Assembly: GCA_005765155.1 (NCBI GenBank)
Contig: VCCP01000004.1
Span: 1,798,001-1,862,000 of the forward strand
Source: Zelopaecilomyces penicillatus
Lineage: Eukaryota > Ascomycota > Sordariomycetes > Hypocreales > Pseudodiploosporaceae
DNA length: 64,000 nucleotides
Direction of reading: 5' to 3'
Of this stretch, positions 48,284-60,649 are shown piece by piece. The notes under the pieces are model-generated. The model saw nothing but the letters and a program-made list of their open reading frames with translations. It did not search any database and was not told the origin of the DNA. Numbering within the stretch: position 1 is the first letter of the stretch; each line of letters begins with the position of its first letter. The translations under genes and the position numbers were made by a program.

Positions 48284-49839
48284 TTACTTGCGGACAACGC
48301 CACGCTCCTGGCAGTACTTTTCCACCTCCTTGCGCAGCGTATCCCTCTGCCGCAGCGCCATGTCCATGACCTCGTCGGCCGTCTTGCCAAGCCCGTTGTC
48401 GTGCTGCACCTTGGTCTTCTCGTACACGTTGACCATCTCCTCGAGCACCGCCTCCAGCTGGTTGGGCAGCCAGGTGACAATGGGGCTGCCGCCAGTTGCC
48501 GTCGGGTGCGACGTGCGCTTAAGAATGTACTCTCTAGCGAAGCACCAGTGGCGCCAGCGGAAGTCGCGTACCTGGTTCAGGATCTGGATCCACAGGCTGC
48601 GTGACTCCCTGAGCAGGTCTTTCTGCTCCTCGGATGTGGGCGCCGCGGTGTTGTAACCCAGAGCGTAGTTCTTCAGGTCCAGCTCCTGAGATCGCTCCTT
48701 GGCAAAGCTCAAGAAGGACTTGTGGTTGCTGGGGCGATACTCGCGGAAGTCCTTGAGGATATCAGTCAGAGGAGTTTCGGGCATGGGGACCTGCAAAAAG
48801 TTGTCCATGAGTGGCACCATGGAGTCGTTGGCACCGCTTTCGCCTCGGAAGGACTGAGGCACGTCGTCAAAGAGACCCTCGTAGACAACACCGTCGGGGA
48901 ACATGGACTGCGACGTGATGCCGAAGATGAAGGTTCGGAAGCTGGTGTACTCAGTAGGGCGCGACTTGGCCCACATGGTCTCCATCACAGCGTTGATCTT
49001 CGTCATGGATCTGACAATGTCCGACAAACCGCTGTTGAATGAGGCTCGCTCCTCGACTGAGCCGAGACCAGTGCTGGCCTTGGAGGCTTCCTCGAAGCAT
49101 CTCATCACGCCGGCAACAAGAGGTCCTGAGTTCTTGACCATGTCAATGTGGACCAGAACAAAACCGGCCTCAGAGGACTTGGGGTCCAGACCGTGCTCGA
49201 AAGCTCGGATGAGACGGATGTTGTCGTACTCCAGGCCGACCTCAGGGTTCTCCAGGCGGTAGTTGTACAGCGCATAGGATCCAGCATACTCCATGAAGGG
49301 CTTGAATCCGCAGCTGTTTTTATGAAAAACTCCCGTTAGCTAACGTTGCTTTCCCCACTGATAATAGAACCAAACAGAGTAACTTACATCTTGGCGCAGC
49401 GGGCAATGGGGTGTGCAATCTGCTTGGGCAGAGTCTGTCGTCCCAGGCCATACTCCTCACCTCGAACGAATCGCTCGTGGCAGGGCTCCAGCAGGTAGGC
49501 AGAGGCCAGGAAGGAGTAGTCACGGTAGAGGGCGTTCATGAGAGGGAGGTTGTCCTGGTACAAGTCCATGGCCTCAGTGAGGTCGGGGAACTCATTGTCG
49601 ACCACATCTCCCAGCTTGGACTCGGCCAAAAGGCCAGGCTCTCCGGACAAGGTCTTGACTGGCATGCGCTGGAGGATATCCTCAAGAGCGTCAAACTCCT
49701 TGGGAAGAGTGACGATGGGCTCCGTACGGGGGAGGAAGCCCCTGGTGGTGGAGACCATAAAGGCCGGGAGGGAGAAGTCATCAGGACGGGTGTCGTCCAA
49801 GACGCGGAAGGGAGGGTTGCTGGTGGAAATGGAACCCAT
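48284..49839 (-). CDS. Indoleamine 2,3-dioxygenase (kynurenine pathway)
   Basis: Model complement(join(48284..49313,49388..49839)), 493 residues. The ATG at 49839 gives MGSISTSNPPFRVL; the open frame extends further up only through a TTG. The 74-nt intron (GTAAGT...ACAG) joins ...RCAKI to CGFKPFMEYAGSYALYNY. It opens the indole ring of tryptophan to N-formylkynurenine, the first step of kynurenine and de novo NAD synthesis (yeast BNA2). Family blocks seen: the SCxK-like region around RCAKICGF, the heme-proximal His348 within YRPSNHKSF, and the glycine loop ATGGSP at about 423-428. The length is usual for fungal IDO. Filamentous fungi often carry several IDO paralogues, and I cannot say which one this is. 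It is cytosolic, with no targeting signal seen. Two unusual palindromes lie 0.2 and 1.2 kb upstream. Confidence 0.92.
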
Positions 49840-50059
49840 CTTTGGAGTTGGGGATGGCTTTGGAGGCAAGCGGGATGATGTTTGTGTGTGTATAAGAGAG
49901 GGAAAAAAGGGGGTGCAAGGCAGCGAAGCGAACAGCCAAGTGGCTCAACCTTGATGCTTTTTGTACTGTGCTTTGGAAGAAAGAGAGGGAGAGAAGTTGT
50001 CTGGACTCTTCGGGTTCGTCGTTGTTCAGGCCGGGCTCGCGGCGCCGCCTAAGTACTCC

Positions 50060-50083
50060 GTGGCCGGAATCGATTCCGGCCAC
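50060..50083. promoter_or_regulatory. 24-bp perfect palindrome upstream of IDO
   Basis: The half-site GTGGCCGGAATC is followed immediately by its exact reverse complement. It contains TGGCCGGAA-N4-TTCCGGCCA and lies about 220 bases upstream of the IDO start codon. Such symmetric CCGGAA/TTCCGG arrangements would suit a dimeric regulator, for example of the Zn2Cys6 class; that is inference. Confidence 0.5.
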
Positions 50084-51069
50084 TCGGGTGGGGATGTGGT
50101 CACGATGTGCGGCACCACCGGCGGTCGAGACCCTCCTTTTCCCTCTTATGAGGCAAGTGTGCCGATACTAATGCGCAAAGTTCACGTAAGAGAAATCCGA
50201 AGCGCTCCCCCCATTGTTCTCGAGAGACAACGGCGCGCACGCACGCACGCGCGCAGGGGGGGGGGGGGTTGGCCGTGGATCAAGAAAGATGCTGCTAGAA
50301 GCCCTCCCAAAGCGCCCATCCCTCAGGATCATGGCCGCACAAGTGGGCACGTCCCGTGTGTGCTGGTGCAATGTAATATCTGGTCGACCCTCCACAACGT
50401 CATGATTATCACTGAGAGAATCATCCCTCCGTTTCCATCAAAACAGCCTTGACTGATAGAGTAGATAGACGTGTGCAGCATCGGTAGTACCGAGTTTTGA
50501 GGCTGCTTTGCCGGGCTCTCTCTCGATACACCACACCGGCTCTTATCGCGGGGCGGAGAAGGGCAGCCCCAACACACAACGCAACATTAGTCGCAGCGAT
50601 AGCAGCACAAGCATCACGCGGCACGGCAAACTGCATGCCTTAGTAGATAAGACGGGGCTTAAAGTTAGGGCAGTCCCTAGGGTCATGCTTGCTAATGGCC
50701 GTCGTCGCACAGGGCATTTGCCGTGGCTGCCCGGCCCCGGTTGATGTAAGATGATGGCCAAGAGAACACAATAGCGGCTACTTCCTGCACTCTCTCCCCG
50801 GAGTTGAACGCGCTCCCTGGGGGCCTGTGGCCTGTATTAGCCTGTAGCCTGTAAGTTAGCTTGCAGTCTGTCACCTGTTGCTTGTAATCGCTGCCAGTTT
50901 ATTAGCTTGACAACTCGGTCTGTAGTAAGACACAAACCGGGTCCCCCCTCCCCCCAATTGCTGTGGGGGAGGGGCGGCCGGGGCTTTTTTTTTCACCAAT
51001 CCGCCCCACTGCCTGCCGACACTGCCCGGCCACTGGATTGGCCGTAATCTTGCCCAAGTCTGTGACCAT

Positions 51070-51090
51070 TGGCCGGAACGATTCCGGCCA
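51070..51090. promoter_or_regulatory. Second copy of the palindromic site (N3 spacer)
   Basis: TGGCCGGAA, then CGA, then TTCCGGCCA. The two 9-bp arms are identical to those of the site at 50060-50083, with a 3-bp instead of 4-bp centre. About 1.23 kb upstream of the IDO start codon. Confidence 0.5.
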
Positions 51091-54000
51091 CACGGCGAAA
51101 TCGGAGCCGGTGTGCGAACATGTGGTACTTGCCCGCAGTCGTTCCCAGCACACATCGCCCATGTAGCAAAAAGTGGGCATCTCCGTCCGGCCGCCCGCAT
51201 GCTTCGGGCATCAAGGTTCTCTTCCATTCTTTCGCGCTTCCTTTTCGTGGGCGTGCATTAGGCTGCTATGTTTTTGTTGTGCCCGGTGCTGCTCACTTGA
51301 TTTGCGGCATCAATGTCAAATCCCTTGACTTGGTCAAAGCTCTTGTCGGTAAGTATGTGCATTCGCCAACCAATGCCATTGACGTATGTCTCTCTCACAC
51401 TTCCTCACCATTTCGATGCTGTCATGTAATCGTTACGTCCACAAATTTCATCTGCACCACACCATGGCGGTCGACGAATAGAAATGCGCAGATTGGGAGA
51501 TGGATTGCATCTTTGGCTCAACCCTTGTCTGACATGGAACATGCGCAGCGCTGATCATGGAGCTGACTGGTATCCTGTCCCAGCAAATCTGTGGAATGGC
51601 GCTGCGTCATTTGTCGCGTCAAGTTCTCATACATCATATTTCCTCTTTAGAGTGAAGAGCTTGAATTAATTCGTATGTCCGTTGAGTTCTTTATCAGTGC
51701 GGAGTTTGATGAATGCATCATCACGACATCATTATCGAATTCTCATCTACTCCCCTTCCCCATTGGAGGCTATTGATTGTTTTCTCAAGTGGGATGCGGT
51801 ACCAGTCGTTATTTTTATTTCTTTCATAGTTTCCGAGTACTACTCATAATCTGATGGACAAAACCTCGACGCTCAATTGCGAGGCAGGTCAGGCAGCGTC
51901 ATGTATCAGAACGGCATACAGTATGTTTCTGTATCCAAGAGCAGTGTTGTTCTAAACACCGTCTCAAGTAATGAATCATGGTTATCGGACCAGAGTTGTG
52001 GAATGCTTGCCTTGCTCTCTTTGATGCGAAACGAAAGATTGTCCAATTCATTGTTCAGCAGTATGTCTGCCAACCATCGCGTACGAAATAGAGAAAGACG
52101 TCATGATATCATCGAACTTTAAGCCGTACCAACCATGACCAAGAGCAAATAACAAGTTGTTGAATCGTACCCGGTCCAGCGACTACAGATTATATCAGTT
52201 GTCCTGGCCTCTGTCACACTCGGGAGATTTGCGCTTATATCCCACCTCGAACCGTTCAATCAAACGGTTTACCCCATCATTTACTTCATAGCACGATCCA
52301 ATGTGACCAGATGTATGCTTGGCATCTCCATCTAGATCCATAGGTCAATAGTATGATAAAATTCTTGCACATGATGTACGCTGATAATAACTTTTACTAG
52401 AATAGCAATTGTGACTAGCCATGACAGCAAATGGGAAACGAAGAAAATGTTAATCTCCTCTTGCGACCAGCAAAATAGTCCCAATGAAGAACAAGACTTA
52501 GAGTATGGAGTATAGGGTCTCGAAATTATGTTGGTAGACCCTCGTGACTTGGAGACTCTGCCATCAAGGCATGTTAAAAGAGGCATGCTGTGAACCGGAC
52601 GCGATGAATTTTGTATCACGGAGGCACTATTCTGTCAAGTTGTGTACCAACTGTTTTTTCCGTGGGTGAGTGGAACCTAATGACAGAAAATGATATCGAT
52701 GGGACAGTTGCGACGACCGTGTATCTTTGACGAAATCTATTGTCTCGCCTCTTGCACGCTGATTGCCATTTCACTTGACTACTGTGAGTATTCAGGCTCC
52801 ATTGCGTTTTGGCTTAATGATTGATAACTGATACTGTTTCAAGTGCTTCATGCGTACTGCCGGTATGGAATATGTGAATCAGCTTGTAGCAATATTGCAT
52901 GTCATTTTCGACTGGCGACTAATAGCCAGCGAGTACATGTTGAACGTTCTTGCTGGGGATGTCCTCAAAAATTAGGCAAGAGAAGGCGGACAGACACTCG
53001 TCTTTGACGTTATTTACCGTTCATGAACCAACAGTTGCGAGAGACGCGGTACGCAAGAACCCTAACTGCGGAATGCAACTTTGCCATGATATTTTTGGTG
53101 GCGGCTCGTTGGCTGGCTGTGCCAATGACTTCTGTTGGGGTGGATGAGCCCTGATGGGATGGGGAAGCAAAGGTCAAATGTTCGCCCGGCTGGTTGGTTG
53201 GCCAAGTGAAAACTCGACTGCGGTGTCTCCACGTAGCGATAATATCCAGAGTCTAAAGGCGCCACAAAGGCAACACGGTGTCGGCTGTTTTGGTCCGCGC
53301 CCGCGATTGTGGTTTTCATTTGTTGCCGGTAGACAGAGCTTTGGTGGATCTTGGTAACTCCGCCCGAGGTACTTCGTAGGTGTTGTGCCTTGTTCTGATT
53401 TTGGTTTGATTATGGTGGAGGTGCGTTCATCACTTGAAACCCCTTGTAGAGTGATGTATTTTCCTGGGTCACTAGGTAATTAGCCGGTTGACGGTAGCAT
53501 CCAATACAGGCGCGCATGGCTCCCGAGTCAGTCCCGTCAGCGAACAGGCGATCGATTCATCGCTCCATTAATTCATCTGCCTCAGGATATAGCTTGGCAG
53601 TTTGGTTGCCGCGTCTTCTGGTGCGAATCCTGGGGCTTACTAAGGCCAATGATTTTTTTTCGATCATGGCTCGATAGGATGATGAATTAATATTGCCGCT
53701 GATGTCGCCGCACCACAAAGGAAAGGTGTCATTATAATAATCCCTTGCCAATACGAAGGGCAGGAGGTAGCCAGATAATTGCTTGGTGCGTCGGACCATC
53801 TCATCTAAGTTTCAACTACGAGAAGGAACAAGGGCTCGCGCTGGTTGGTCAGCCCGGAAGGAAAGTTAATGCGGAAACAGCACAAGGGACAACAAAGACC
53901 CTTGGGGATAGGAAAAGGAAAAAAAGCACACCTATTTTGGTGCCCCGGTTGCCACAGCGCTAGTCCGTTCCAGGCACTGCCCAGGCTGGCCTGGCACTTC

Positions 54001-54576
54001 TCACGCTCACTCTCTGGGCTGCCCCCCTCGCTTGTCGTTGGAGCGTCACGGTCCTCCTGTGCCAGCTACGCAACAAGAGCATTTTGCCCGGGTTTTGCTG
54101 TGTGCCGCCGCCTTCTGGGCCCCAAAATCGAGGATGAGACCAGAAGCCCCCGAACCTACGAGACAACGCCCCGGGAGATGCAAATCCCTCCGCCTCGTCC
54201 ACTCCCTCACCCTCTCCCATCCCCCCAACAATGCCGCCATCCCCTTTGCTTCCTCCCATCACCTCCCACCGCGCGCTGCACCTCCGCCATGACATGACCA
54301 TCACCGCCGGCTGCTAAATCTTCTGCTCCACGCAATAGCCCCCCAGAGACCCCCTGACCACCACGTCGGATCACCACCAACCAGCTTTTTAGCCCATTGC
54401 CGCAGGGCCGTGTTCAAGGCACCACCTAAAAATCTCGCGCAGCGTACCCGTCATCCACCAACCTTTGCTGCTCAACCTTCATTTTTTCCATCATCTCCCA
54501 TCCATCACAACCACTGCCATCGCCAACACCGCATTCTTGCTCATTAGCAACGCCATCGCGACACCGCTTGGCTGCC

Positions 54577-55526
54577 ATGGCCCCGTCCACCAAATCTGTC
54601 GATGGCCGACGCAAGTCTGCTGGCAAACTTAGTCTAATCGTCACTTTAAACGTGCCGTCTACCCAGTTACGCGACATCATCTCCCCCGTGTCTGGGGACG
54701 AAGAGGTCCCTGTCAAGGAGACCATGGATTCCAAGGATTCCAACGAGTGTTCCGAGTCAAAGGATTCACCTGACACGCCCAATACGCCGGCTGCGCTAAC
54801 AACCAACGTCAACTCAACTGGCGACAATGCATCAGATTCGAACGCTGCTACACCAGCCGCAGAGGATACAGGTGCACCTTCTTCGATGGGACCCCCAGTC
54901 GAAGGGGCCAAGAAGAAGGGCGTCAAACGATCTGCAGACAAGGCCAACGGCACAATAGATGGGATTCCTAAGCCCAGGGGCAAGCCTGGCCCAAAGAAAA
55001 AGCCTCGACTGTAAGTTTACTATCCTGACTTGAGCGTCTCAATCTCTTGCTCATATCTTGATTTGACCTTTACTCTTTCTATCTGACGCATTGCTGACAT
55101 ATGTTTTCTTCAAATAGGGAAGATGGTACCATCGACCATGCGGGCATGGCAAACAAGGCCAACGGCATTCCCAAACTTGGTCCAAAGGCGAACCAAGGAG
55201 CCATTAATGCAGGCCTTCGTGCTCTCGACCGATCCGGCAAACCCTGTCGGAAGTGGGCCAAGGGAGGATTTACGTTTAAGAGCTTCACCGGTGTTGTTTG
55301 GGCAATCCCACGATGGACTGCCCCTCCACGAAAAGACCCCGAGGCCGATGCCGAAGATTCTGCTGTTCAATCAGCCGAGAGTAGCAACAAGGAAAACAAC
55401 AAGGAGAATGGCCCCGAGCAAAACAGCATTGTCAACAGCAATAATGGAGCTGATGTTGAAATGCAAAGCGCACCAAGCGTCCATATTTCTTCTCCAGCAC
55501 CCATATCTGTTGCAGCCGCCTCATAG
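54577..55526 (+). CDS. INO80 chromatin-remodelling complex subunit Ies4-like
   Basis: Model join(54577..55010,55118..55526), 280 residues. The 107-nt intron (GTAAGT...AATAG) joins ...GPKKKPRL to EDGTIDHAG, phase 2. Residues 17-40 are a short conserved stretch (KLSLIVTLNVPSTQLRDI). An acidic/Ser/Thr linker follows, then a basic AT-hook-like KPRGKPGPKKKPRL (131-145). The most conserved block is LGPKANQGAINAGLRALDRS with the following GKPCRKW and SFTGVVWAIPRW (about 164-213). This combination matches the fungal Ino eighty subunit 4 family, a nuclear accessory subunit of the INO80 nucleosome remodeller. The last 60 residues are polar and Asn/Ser-rich. The open frame extends nine bases further up only through a TTG, so the ATG at 54577 is the start. 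Confidence 0.75.
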
Positions 55527-57557
55527 CTGAGAGGTGGTGATGCATGTTCTGATTCTCAATTGTTTGTTTCTCAGGGGGCGTTTGTTCAGCATGCCAAATG
55601 AAGCAAGACCTGTGCAGCTTGTCTGCTTTCTTGGTGCATTACTTCAATCTGCTCTGTGTGGAACACCCGATGTTGGTTATTCTCTTTTAGTGTTTTTTTT
55701 TATTTCCTTCAACTTGTTAGCGACATCGGTGTCGCCGGCGTTTGGTGGGAGGCACAGCGAGTCGTCGAAAACGTGGCGGCAAGCAGGGAGTATGGGCTTC
55801 ATTGTTGGCGTCTTTTGTGTGTATGAGTATCAAGCACAGTAATCACATTCCAAGGGCTATGATAGACAAAGCTGGAACAATACGATATTTTCTGATTTGA
55901 CATCCCGTATCCCCGAAGCTTTGTGACATAATTTCCTGCCGTTTCGTAATAGGACACATTCCTGCACTCGGCCCCAAGTAGAAAATTTGACAGTGATGCA
56001 CTACTCTATACGTGAAGGGGAGCAGCGACTCTACTACACAAAGGAGGGCATTCACAAAGGTTGCGATGTCATTTTAGCAGCTACAGATTGACAACTTTAG
56101 CATTCAGCGAATGTGCAATTCAATAGGCAACGAGGCGCAGTATGACGGAGAATGTAGTCCTGGAAGCAGGATTTTGGCCTGCATGTGTCATCTTGCTGCT
56201 GGAGATGGCACTGTTTGGAGCCCTGTGACCCCCAACAACGAGTGGTCCTCCAGCCCTCCATGGCCAGCCATCACGATCAGGACGGGGGGACGTTGCTGAA
56301 GACGTCGCAGGGTCGGCATGGGATTAGTCAGCGCACATGGGTCGTCCACTTGCTGCAGGTGGTGACGGTAGGATGTACTGTATGTACATAAGGCATGTAC
56401 AACGAATGTTATTGGTGCTAATTACGTCCAATCCGACGACGTGGCTGGCAACAGCGCCGGACCGTCTCAGCCGTGCCAGCAGAGATTAATTACGCCGTGG
56501 CACATCTTATCTGGTCTCTTTGCCAGAACGACTCATCGCAGCAGGGCAGAGCAGAGTGCTGATAGTCTTGGAGGAAGAGACATGCAATTAATGTTCGATA
56601 CCTACGCACACCTATTAGTGTTTACTTGGGCGAGCTGTGGATGACCCTGGCTTAGGTAGGCAAGCTGTGGCGGCATGGCCGGTTGATTCCAAAGTCTCTG
56701 GCACCGTAATAAGCTGTGCCTACCTTACGGTGTGTTGCGAACATGAGTAATCTCACCATGAAAACCATCATCCTATGGATCTATGATGACCTGGCAAAGA
56801 CCGGCATCGGCATTTCGTCCACCGTGCCATGCCAAACATAACTTTACATTCATTCAACTGGTGCTGCTCCTTGTCTAGGATCGCTCCACTAAAAACAAGC
56901 TAGCATTTAACAGAGAGCATGACACCCCATCGACGTGGTCGAACAGATTTACGTCTCCCATGATCCAGCCCGTTTCTCCACCTCGTAGACGACAGATATA
57001 CTGTGTGGCCGCACAAAAGGAAAAGTGAAAAAAAGCCCTGTGAATTGCTATGTTCTCCATTTTCAAATGTGTTTTTTGTAGGGACAAAGGCGTGAACAAG
57101 GTCCGTCTCTGTGCCGCTCGTGCAGGCTATTATTTCTTTGCTACCCATTGTTAGCGGACACAGTCGGAGCGGTGCCCGTACTAATAAGGCGGGCCACTAC
57201 CAGCAGTGACGGAAGGTCATTCACCGGCCCTCCACCTCATTCCGGCACTCTCTCTCCTCCCCAAGGACGACGACCCCCCCAACCGCCCATCAAACTCGCC
57301 CCTCGACCCGCCCAGCACCAGAAAACGACTTGCTCCCGCCTCGCTCCCCCATACACGGCCTGCGTATTATTATTCCTTAGCTACACAAGAACTCGGAATC
57401 CGGAAGCATTGGACGCACAGTCCAGCCGCAGTCCCGCAGCCGCCACGAGTTGGAGGTGCAGCAGCACTTGGCTGGAGCTCGTAGGAAGCTTCAGTACCTG
57501 CTCGCTTGCCAGGCACGACCCCCCCTTCCTCTCCCCTTCCTCCACCCTCTTTCTATC
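55527..57557. other. Intergenic region, no gene seen
   Basis: 3' region of the Ies4-like gene and promoter/leader of the Vid30-like gene. TAGGTAGG-type elements lie at about 56653 and 56719. Positions about 57220-57550 are C-rich, fitting the leader of the downstream gene. Short open frames only. Confidence 0.55.
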
Positions 57558-59999
57558 ATGTCCGATCCGTTTCAGCATGGCTCATATCGCCTAACAGACT
57601 CTGACTCGGCTGATGAGACCGCTGGTCAACCGCAAACCCGAGACGCGACCGCCAATATCTTCACAGTCCCTCCCCGCGCTGGAGGAGCCTTGAATTTCTA
57701 CACCCACCCGGCCCGGACGTCCATCCTCGACGCCAACGGCGACCTCCCCTTCGAATCCCTCGTTCGTTTCGCCGAGTCTTCGCATCAGACCCCCGTCGAT
57801 ATGGAGACCCCATCAAATGCCGAGATGCCGCCTTTCTGGAGGCCTACGAGCACGCTGCCGTCGTTCTCCCGGGCTTTCGATATTTTTACGACTACTGACG
57901 ATGTGGATGACGCTGCAGAAGGCATCGAGGATCGCTTCTTTGTTCCATCATATTTACAAGGGTCAACTTATGTGCAGAAATTGGAGGAGGAGCACAAAGC
58001 CAGGATGCAAGCACACAAGGAATCAAAGCGAGCCAAAGGCAATGGACACGATATCAAAAACCCCACACTCCCCCAGGCACCACTGCCGCCTGGCTCTCAT
58101 CGAGGCATGTCACACACCGTCCTGGAGAGGCCACCCCCTGCCGAGGAACACAGTAACTTAGCCTCCCTTCCGGCACGTTGGAACAAGGATGACATATGGA
58201 CTGCGCTTGAGATTCGACAAGACGGGTTGACGGTCAAGTATAGTGGACCAAAGAATCCACATGAGCGTGATCATGAGGCTAGTGCCGTTCGAGCAGAACA
58301 TTACATGCCTCCTCAGTGCGGTATATACTATTACGAAGTACATATTCTGTCCGGAAAGCGAGATGAGTACGTATTGCCAAGTTGTGTGCGGCCAAAGCCT
58401 AGTCCCCTTCATCCCCCGCGAAACTTCCACTCCTTCCCTTGAGATGTAGATTTGAACATGATATGTGTAGTTTGGACTCGACTGACAAGAGGGACTATGT
58501 AACTTCTAGTACTACTATTGCCATAGGATTTTCAAGCAAGTCTGCATCATTATCGCGGCCGGTGGGCTGGGAACCTGAGTCCTGGGGATACCATGGCGAT
58601 GATGGCCGATGCTTCACTGGCCAGAATATCGGACGACCTTACGGGCCTACGTTTAACAGCGGTGATGTCATTGGCTGCGGAGTCAACTTTCGAGATCACA
58701 CAGCTTTCTTTACCAAAAATGGTATCAAGCTCGGTGAGTGTCTCTTGAAACTGAAGATATGGAGGTTGGGAGAAGCCAGCTAACAGTATTCAAGGTGTCG
58801 CATTTCATGATATTGTCCGAGGCAAGCTGTATCCCTCCATCAGCTTAAAGAAGCCTGGTGAGGAGATTGCAGTCAACTTTGGGCAGACTCCCTTTGTGTA
58901 TAACATTGATGACATGATGAATGTTAGTGCTCCAAGGCATCGGCCGTAGGACGGGGCGAACCTGTACTGACATATTATTGATAGGAACAACGAGCCAGGA
59001 TAGAACGAGATATTGAATCAACAGATACATCACGACTGGAGCCCGGCATGAACGAAACGGATCTCATCCAAACTCTGGTGTTGCAGTTCTTACAGCACGA
59101 TGGCTATGTAGAGACTGCCCGAGCATTTGCCGAGGACATGAAACTACAAAGGGAGGCCTTGAATTTAGACCCCAATGCGACTGTCGCCGGCATTAACATT
59201 AAAGATGATGAGGACGCTAATAACAGGCAACGTGTGTATTCTTCCTCTAGTTTATTGTTGCCGATGGTCTGACTCTAATCTATCTTATAGGTATTCGCAG
59301 AGCTATCCTAGAAGGAGACGTAGACAAAGCACTGAAGTTCACGACAGTGTATTATCCTCAAGTCTTGCAGGAAAACGAACAGGTATATTTCAAGTTACGG
59401 TGCCGTCGATTCATCGAAATGGTTCGAAAGGCAGCCGTAGTAAAAAGCAGTATGGATGCGAAGAAGGCAAACGGACATGGCTCATCTCAGGACATGGATC
59501 TGGACTTAAACGGCGCAGACAATTCTACCTGGGGCGAGACTATGGAGACTGAGGGCTTGGATAGCCAACCAGACCTCATGGAGCTTGAGCAAGAAATGAT
59601 CGAGTATGGTCAAGTCTTGCAAGCTGAATATGCCAACGACCCGAGGAAAGAGATCAGCAGGGCACTCGAGGATATTTGGCCTCTATTAGCTTATCCAAAC
59701 CCACTCAAGGAACCCAACGTGAGCCATTTGCTCGATAGGAAAGGGCGTGTGGCCGTTGCTGAGGAGCTCAACTCGGCTATTCTATGTGAGTCTCATTGCA
59801 CTCTCCCCCCGTATCGCAAGTGTGTCTGCTACTAACACGAGCAACAGCGTCACTAGGAAAGTCGTCGAGAGCTGCACTGGAAAAGCTCTTCGCCCAAACA
59901 AGCGTACTTCTCGAGGATCTTCGGCAGGATGGTGGCGCTGGCGCCTTCGTCTCGCTCCAGGATGTTGTAAACAGCATTTCCCAGTTCCCGCAGGTATAG
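57558..59999 (+). CDS. Vid30/Gid1-like (RanBP9-type) subunit of the GID/CTLH ubiquitin ligase
   Basis: Six-exon model join(57558..58366,58510..58733,58795..58922,58985..59231,59291..59785,59848..59999), 684 residues; all junction phases agree. Residues 1-200 are mostly disordered. A SPRY domain spans about 215-387 (QCGIYYYEVHIL; LSRPVGWEPESWGYHGDDGR; FTGQNIGRPYGPTFNSGDVI; GVNFRDHTAFFTKNGIKLG). A LisH motif lies at about 410-442 (LIQTLVLQFLQHDGYVETAR). A CTLH-CRA region covers about 471-680 (IRRAILEGDVDKALKFTTVY). This order is that of yeast Vid30/Gid1 and animal RanBP9/10, the scaffold of the GID E3 ligase that degrades gluconeogenic enzymes after glucose return. Intron 1 (143 nt) is the least certain: its acceptor was chosen to restore the SPRY strand TTIAIGFSS. 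The last exon ends SQFPQV-stop. Confidence 0.87.
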
Positions 60000-60649
60000 T
60001 GCTGGCAACAGCTGCCACGCCGATTAAACTAGTCGGGATATCAATAATCTCCAACAATAAAGGCATACCTAACAACGGCTCAAACTTCCAATATGGTTGG
60101 GTTATTAACTTGTTTTCCCCCCCTACATTTTGCGTTTCGCTATACATGACGGCGGTATAAAACCAGCGGGAAAGGAGCAGTGGATGGGATTATTTTGATG
60201 CGGCGCGCTGAGAAGGATGTTAAGCATAATGTGCCTTGTTTACAATCTGAGAAGGTGTGGTCTTAGTAAAGGGACAGATGTATAGAAGAGCAAAGAAGTT
60301 CCAAGCGATATGAGCTTTCACGTTGATGAGCTTTGTGTCAAACTTGACAGTGAAAAAGATGTGCAAGCAAAATATGTGCGCAGTAATAGTTATAATCATT
60401 GATTTGAGTTGGTCGTATCCAGTAAACGCCGGGATTTGTTTTACAGGTGGGGTTTGGTGGGTATATACTATATAGTGGTGGTACAATGACTTGGGGGTTG
60501 AGAACACGACTGGTTCCATTACACGCAAGTCTGGCTGGTGTGTTCGTATTATTAGCGTCAAGACAAATATATCATGTTGCTATTGTCACCATAGATTCAC
60601 ATCATCATCTCTTGTTTCTCATGTAAAAAAAAAAGCTGTATGGGTGTGC
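60000..60649. other. Convergent intergenic region
   Basis: 3' regions of the Vid30-like and metaxin-like genes. AT-rich with an A10-type tract at about 60625-60634. No gene seen. Confidence 0.6.

Larger units (their letters stand above)
49840..54576. other. Intergenic region between divergent IDO and Ies4-like genes
   Basis: No gene I can support. The first 1.3 kb (IDO promoter side) is GC-rich and carries two related palindromic sites and a G13 run at about 50257-50269. The middle (about 51.6-53.0 kb) is more AT-rich with short, unremarkable open frames. The part from 54.0 kb is C-rich, as expected for the leader of the Ies4-like gene. Confidence 0.5.

Noticed and set aside
49961..50452. 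163-codon + strand frame upstream of IDO
   Set aside because: Spans the palindrome and a G13 run, has an uncharacteristic composition, and lacks any recognisable domain or splice partner.
51600..53000. AT-rich stretch as a RIP-degraded transposon
   Set aside because: No reverse-transcriptase, transposase or terminal-repeat remnants could be read, and the AT shift is mild.
53590..53645. tRNA-like segment (AGCTTGGCAGTTTGG ... GGTGCGAATCC)
   Set aside because: The A-box and B-box resemblance is partial and no cloverleaf can be drawn with a 7-bp acceptor stem; at best a decayed tRNA-derived fragment.
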